From NCBI GenBank assembly GCA_020442095.1, contig JAGRKY010000540.1, forward strand, positions 1-7,624: a stretch of DNA of 7,624 bases, written 5' to 3'. Made by a program: the position numbers and the translations under genes. Origin of the DNA: Bauldia sp. Its GTDB lineage: Bacteria; Pseudomonadota; Alphaproteobacteria; Rhizobiales; Kaistiaceae. Shown here in pieces: positions 5,733-7,624 of the stretch (positions within the stretch are counted from its first letter, which is position 1; each line of letters opens with the position of its first letter). The notes under the pieces are model-generated. The model was not told where the DNA came from and searched no databases. It saw only the letters and a program-made list of their open reading frames with translations.

Positions 5733-5761
5733 ATTCTAGGGCATCGGCGCGCCACTGCCCG
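5733..5761 (-). promoter_or_regulatory. Weak candidate promoter for the zinc-ribbon gene
   Basis: TAGAAT (5738-5733) matches five of six -10 bases and would place the start about 30 bases before the ATG at 5696. The -35 position 17 bases upstream reads CGGGCA and matches only three of six, so the assignment is tentative. The rest of the 131-base spacer (5697-5827) shows nothing else I can support. Confidence 0.28.
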
Positions 5762-5827
5762 GCATTTCGCAGGTTCTTACTAAGAGATGGTTGACGCGCC
5801 CGGCGATCGGCACCGGCCGCAAGGGGA

Positions 5828-6457
5828 TCAATGGCGGCCGGATCTGTCCGCGGCCCCGGTACCGCGGACCTTGATGTCGGTCCCGAAGACCTTGTCCCAG
5901 AAGCCGCTCGTTACGCCGTAGTTGCCCTCATCGTCGAAATGGTGATGGAGCATGTGCCGCCGCTTGAGCCGCATGGCGAGGGCATTCCGGCCGAGGCCGC
6001 CATGGTGGATCAGGTGGTGGACCGAGACATACCAGAGATAACCGAGCATGAACCCGGCGGTCAGGCCGCCCGCGACCTGCGGAGCCGCCAGATAAAGCGG
6101 CACATAGACGAAGCCGAAGATCAGGATCAGGCTCAGCCAGATCGGCGTGCCGATCAGCGCGGCCTGCTCGCGGTGATGGGCTTCGTGCATCTCGCGGACA
6201 CCCGGCAGGTGATGCAGCACGTAGCGGTGCATGACATATTCGACCAGGGTCCAGATCGCCACCCCCACGACGAATGCGGCAAGGGTGATTCCGTATTGCT
6301 GCGGCGGTGCCTGCCACAAGGCGAAGCTGGCCATGCCGACAATTGCAACCGGATAGACGACGAAATCCGAATAATAGCCGACCTTTCCGAGACGCATGAT
6401 AGCCCTGTCGCGTGCAGTAGAACTTAGCCGGGGAAGATCATACCAACCCAGGCGCAT
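5828..6457 (-). CDS. Membrane fatty acid hydroxylase / sterol desaturase family protein
   Basis: This 209-residue integral membrane protein belongs to the di-iron fatty acid hydroxylase superfamily, which uses oxygen to hydroxylate or desaturate lipids. The histidine boxes are all present: MHRYVLHH (76-83), HEAHH (91-95), VHHLIHH (146-152) and RRHMLHHHFD (166-175). The C-terminal YGVTSGFWDKVFGTD (180-194) is a strong family signature. Hydrophobic segments at about 31-49, 57-75, 104-124 and 128-146 give four membrane spans. I chose ATG at 6457 (MRLGWYDLPR) with GGTGA just upstream; ATG at 6397 (MRLGKVGYYS) is possible. The frame stays open upstream to a TTG at 6688, but those 77 residues are Arg/Pro/Ala-rich and look non-coding. 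The substrate (fatty acid, ceramide-like lipid, hopanoid or carotenoid) cannot be decided from sequence. Neighbours give no help. Confidence 0.88.
   Translation of the reverse strand: MRLGWYDLPRLSSTARDRAIMRLGKVGYYSDFVVYPVAIVGMASFALWQAPPQQYGITLAAFVVGVAIWTLVEYVMHRYVLHHLPGVREMHEAHHREQAALIGTPIWLSLILIFGFVYVPLYLAAPQVAGGLTAGFMLGYLWYVSVHHLIHHGGLGRNALAMRLKRRHMLHHHFDDEGNYGVTSGFWDKVFGTDIKVRGTGAADRSGRH
5846..5869 (-). terminator. Hairpin overlapping the 3' end of the hydroxylase gene
   Basis: GTCCGCGG (5846-5853) and CCGCGGAC (5862-5869) pair perfectly over eight bases with an eight-base loop. The structure lies within the last 14 codons of the hydroxylase gene. The encoded tail (GTGAADRSGRH) is past the conserved FGTD end of the family, so this stretch is free to carry a terminator-like element. 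No T-run follows. Confidence 0.35.
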
Positions 6458-6669
6458 GGCGTCACCGTCTGTGGTTGCGTCCCGGGGACGCGCCACCGTG
6501 CCTTCGATCTGGCGGCCGGTCGGCGGATCGGCAAGGCGGGCCGCGCCGGCATCGGCACGGCTGTGAACGATCGGGATTGGCCCTCGGGCGGCGGGTGGAT
6601 CGACCGCTCCGGGGCCGATAATCGCGCCCGTATCGCGCAGGATTCCTGCCGGCGGTGTTTGACAATGGG

Positions 6670-6704
6670 CTGGTCGGCGCCGCCGCAATCAGTGCGCCGA
6701 CCAG
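6670..6704 (-). terminator. 11-bp inverted repeat overlapping the E2 stop codon
   Basis: CTGGTCGGCGC (6670-6680) and GCGCCGACCAG (6694-6704) are perfect reverse complements, with the E2 stop codon (6689-6691) in the 13-base loop. On the minus strand the 5' arm encodes the last residues (PWSA) and the 3' arm lies past the stop. It is the most stable-looking structure near the end of this gene and is probably its terminator or mRNA 3' stabiliser, though no T-run follows. The remaining spacer to the hydroxylase start (6458-6669) shows no supported promoter. Confidence 0.5.
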
Positions 6705-7624
6705 GGGCCGAGTTCGATCCGGTCCGCCAGATTGCCAAGGAATTCGGCGCCGGTGACGCCGTCGATCAGCCGATGGTCGACGGAGAGCGTCACGTTGATG
6801 CCGGTGCTGACGGCGATACCGCCGGCACGGGGCACGACCTTCTCGTGCTCGCGGCCGATCGCGATGATGCTCGATTCGCGCGGCTGGATGATCGCCTCGA
6901 AGCGATCCGCTCCGGCGCGCCCGACATTCGACAGCGACATGGACGCCGGCTCGGAGTCGGATTGCGCCAGTCGTCCCGAGCGCGCCCGCTGGACGGCCGC
7001 CTGCCGGGCCGTTGCGATCGACGCCAGCGGCTTGTCCGCCAGATCGCGGAGGACCGGGATCATCACCCCGTCCTCGACCGCGACCACCAGGCCGATGTCC
7101 ACTGACGAGGAACGGACCAGCGCCGGCTGCCCCTCGCCTTCGACATAGCGGACCATCATCCGCGGCGATTGGGCGAGGCAGTCGGCCAGCGCCTGGAGCA
7201 GGAAGTCGGTGAAGGTCAGCTTGACGCTGGCCGACTGTTCTACCTCCGGCCCGAGCATCGCCTTTGCGCGCGCGACCGCGGTGGTGTCGATCCAGCGATC
7301 GAGCACGAAGGAGGGGATCGTCTGGCGGCTCAGCGAAACCGCGGTCGCGATGCGGCTGCGCATCGGCGACAGCGGCTCGGCATTGGCGGGTAGCGGACCG
7401 GTGGCGATCGGAGCGGGAACTGCAGCCGGCGCAGCGGGCCGTGCCTCGGCGGGCGCCTCGGGCCTTGTCTCGGCAGCCGCCAGAACGTCGCGCGCGCGGA
7501 TTCGGCCATGCGGGCCCGAGCCGGTGAGGCCGGCGAGATCGACGCCGTGGATGCCGGCGAGGCGCTTCGCCATCGGCGAGGCGAGGATCCGTTCGCCGGC
7601 GGGCGCGCTCCGCGCCGCGGCGAC
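6689..7624 (-). CDS. 2-oxo acid dehydrogenase complex E2, dihydrolipoamide acyltransferase, 5' truncated by window
   Basis: The frame is open to the right edge, so the N-terminal lipoyl domain lies outside; 311 residues are visible. They begin with an Ala-rich linker, then the E3/E1-binding domain (about 13-48, ILASPMAKRLAGIHGVDL and LTGSGPHGRIRARDV), a second Ala/Pro/Glu linker (50-80) and the catalytic acyltransferase domain (83-308). The active site is SVDHRLIDGVTGAEFL (281-296), with His284 and Asp288 as the acyl-transfer residues. QPRESSIIAIG (247-257) fits the usual trimer-interface strand. The enzyme passes an acyl group from lipoyl-lysine to CoA in a pyruvate, branched-chain 2-oxo acid, acetoin or similar complex; which one cannot be told from this half. 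E1 and E3 genes would be expected to the right. The internal ATG at 7573 is inside the binding domain and is not a start. Confidence 0.92.
   Translation of the reverse strand, partial: VAAARSAPAGERILASPMAKRLAGIHGVDLAGLTGSGPHGRIRARDVLAAAETRPEAPAEARPAAPAAVPAPIATGPLPANAEPLSPMRSRIATAVSLSRQTIPSFVLDRWIDTTAVARAKAMLGPEVEQSASVKLTFTDFLLQALADCLAQSPRMMVRYVEGEGQPALVRSSSVDIGLVVAVEDGVMIPVLRDLADKPLASIATARQAAVQRARSGRLAQSDSEPASMSLSNVGRAGADRFEAIIQPRESSIIAIGREHEKVVPRAGGIAVSTGINVTLSVDHRLIDGVTGAEFLGNLADRIELGPWSAH

Noticed and set aside
5831..6427. 198-codon plus-strand frame opposite the hydroxylase
   Set aside because: It is antisense to the histidine-box protein and has no domain of its own.
6458..6688. 77-residue in-frame N-terminal extension of the hydroxylase, directly following the E2 TGA stop in the same frame (possible readthrough fusion)
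   Set aside because: The extension is Arg/Pro/Ala-rich with no domain, a good start with GGTGA upstream exists at 6457, and a hairpin covers the E2 stop. A readthrough fusion of E2 to a membrane protein makes no sense.

Overview
The window looks like chromosomal DNA of a GC-rich alphaproteobacterium, probably of the Hyphomicrobiales (Rhizobiales) type. The reasons are the strong G/C bias at third codon positions, the style of the L,D-transpeptidase with its catalytic HGTN...SSGCIRM motif, a solo Sel1-like small protein, and a small CP...CxxC zinc-ribbon-like protein. The taxonomic call is an impression from sequence style and was not checked by a search. I see no insertion sequence, phage gene, CRISPR array, tRNA or rRNA.

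Region 1 (1-3929, plus strand) is the 3' part of a carbohydrate-uptake and amino-sugar operon. In order it holds: the last codons of a CUT2-type (RbsC-like) ABC permease; a periplasmic sugar-binding protein; a TIM-barrel protein of unknown specificity that resembles putative glycoside hydrolases; a ROK-family sugar kinase that starts at TTG and lacks the usual ROK zinc motif; and a NagB-type glucosamine-6-phosphate deaminase whose start codon overlaps the kinase stop (ATGA). A strong GC hairpin separates the binding-protein gene from the enzyme genes, and a terminator-like hairpin follows the deaminase. The reading I favour is: an amino sugar or a small amino-sugar-containing glycoside is imported, hydrolysed or otherwise processed by the barrel protein, phosphorylated by the ROK kinase, then deaminated and isomerised to fructose-6-phosphate and ammonia. 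No deacetylase (NagA) is present here, so the substrate may be non-acetylated, or NagA may lie upstream.

Region 2 (3930-5003) holds a 277-base spacer and a monocistronic secreted L,D-transpeptidase (cell-wall cross-linking), read from a TTG start behind a good ribosome binding site and closed by a 10-bp perfect hairpin.

Region 3 (5004-7624) is all on the minus strand. From right to left it holds the C-terminal part of a 2-oxo-acid dehydrogenase E2 acyltransferase that runs off the window edge, a membrane fatty-acid-hydroxylase/sterol-desaturase family protein, a 76-residue putative zinc-ribbon protein, and a 104-residue Sel1-like protein with a well-formed sigma70-type promoter. These are ordinary housekeeping-type genes with no evident joint pathway. 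The E2 and hydroxylase genes each end in a perfect inverted repeat that overlaps their last codons, which suggests terminators built into the coding ends.

The most interesting part is the sugar operon: an unclassified barrel enzyme tied to an atypical ROK kinase and a NagB. I do not see convincing evidence for a wholly new type of system.
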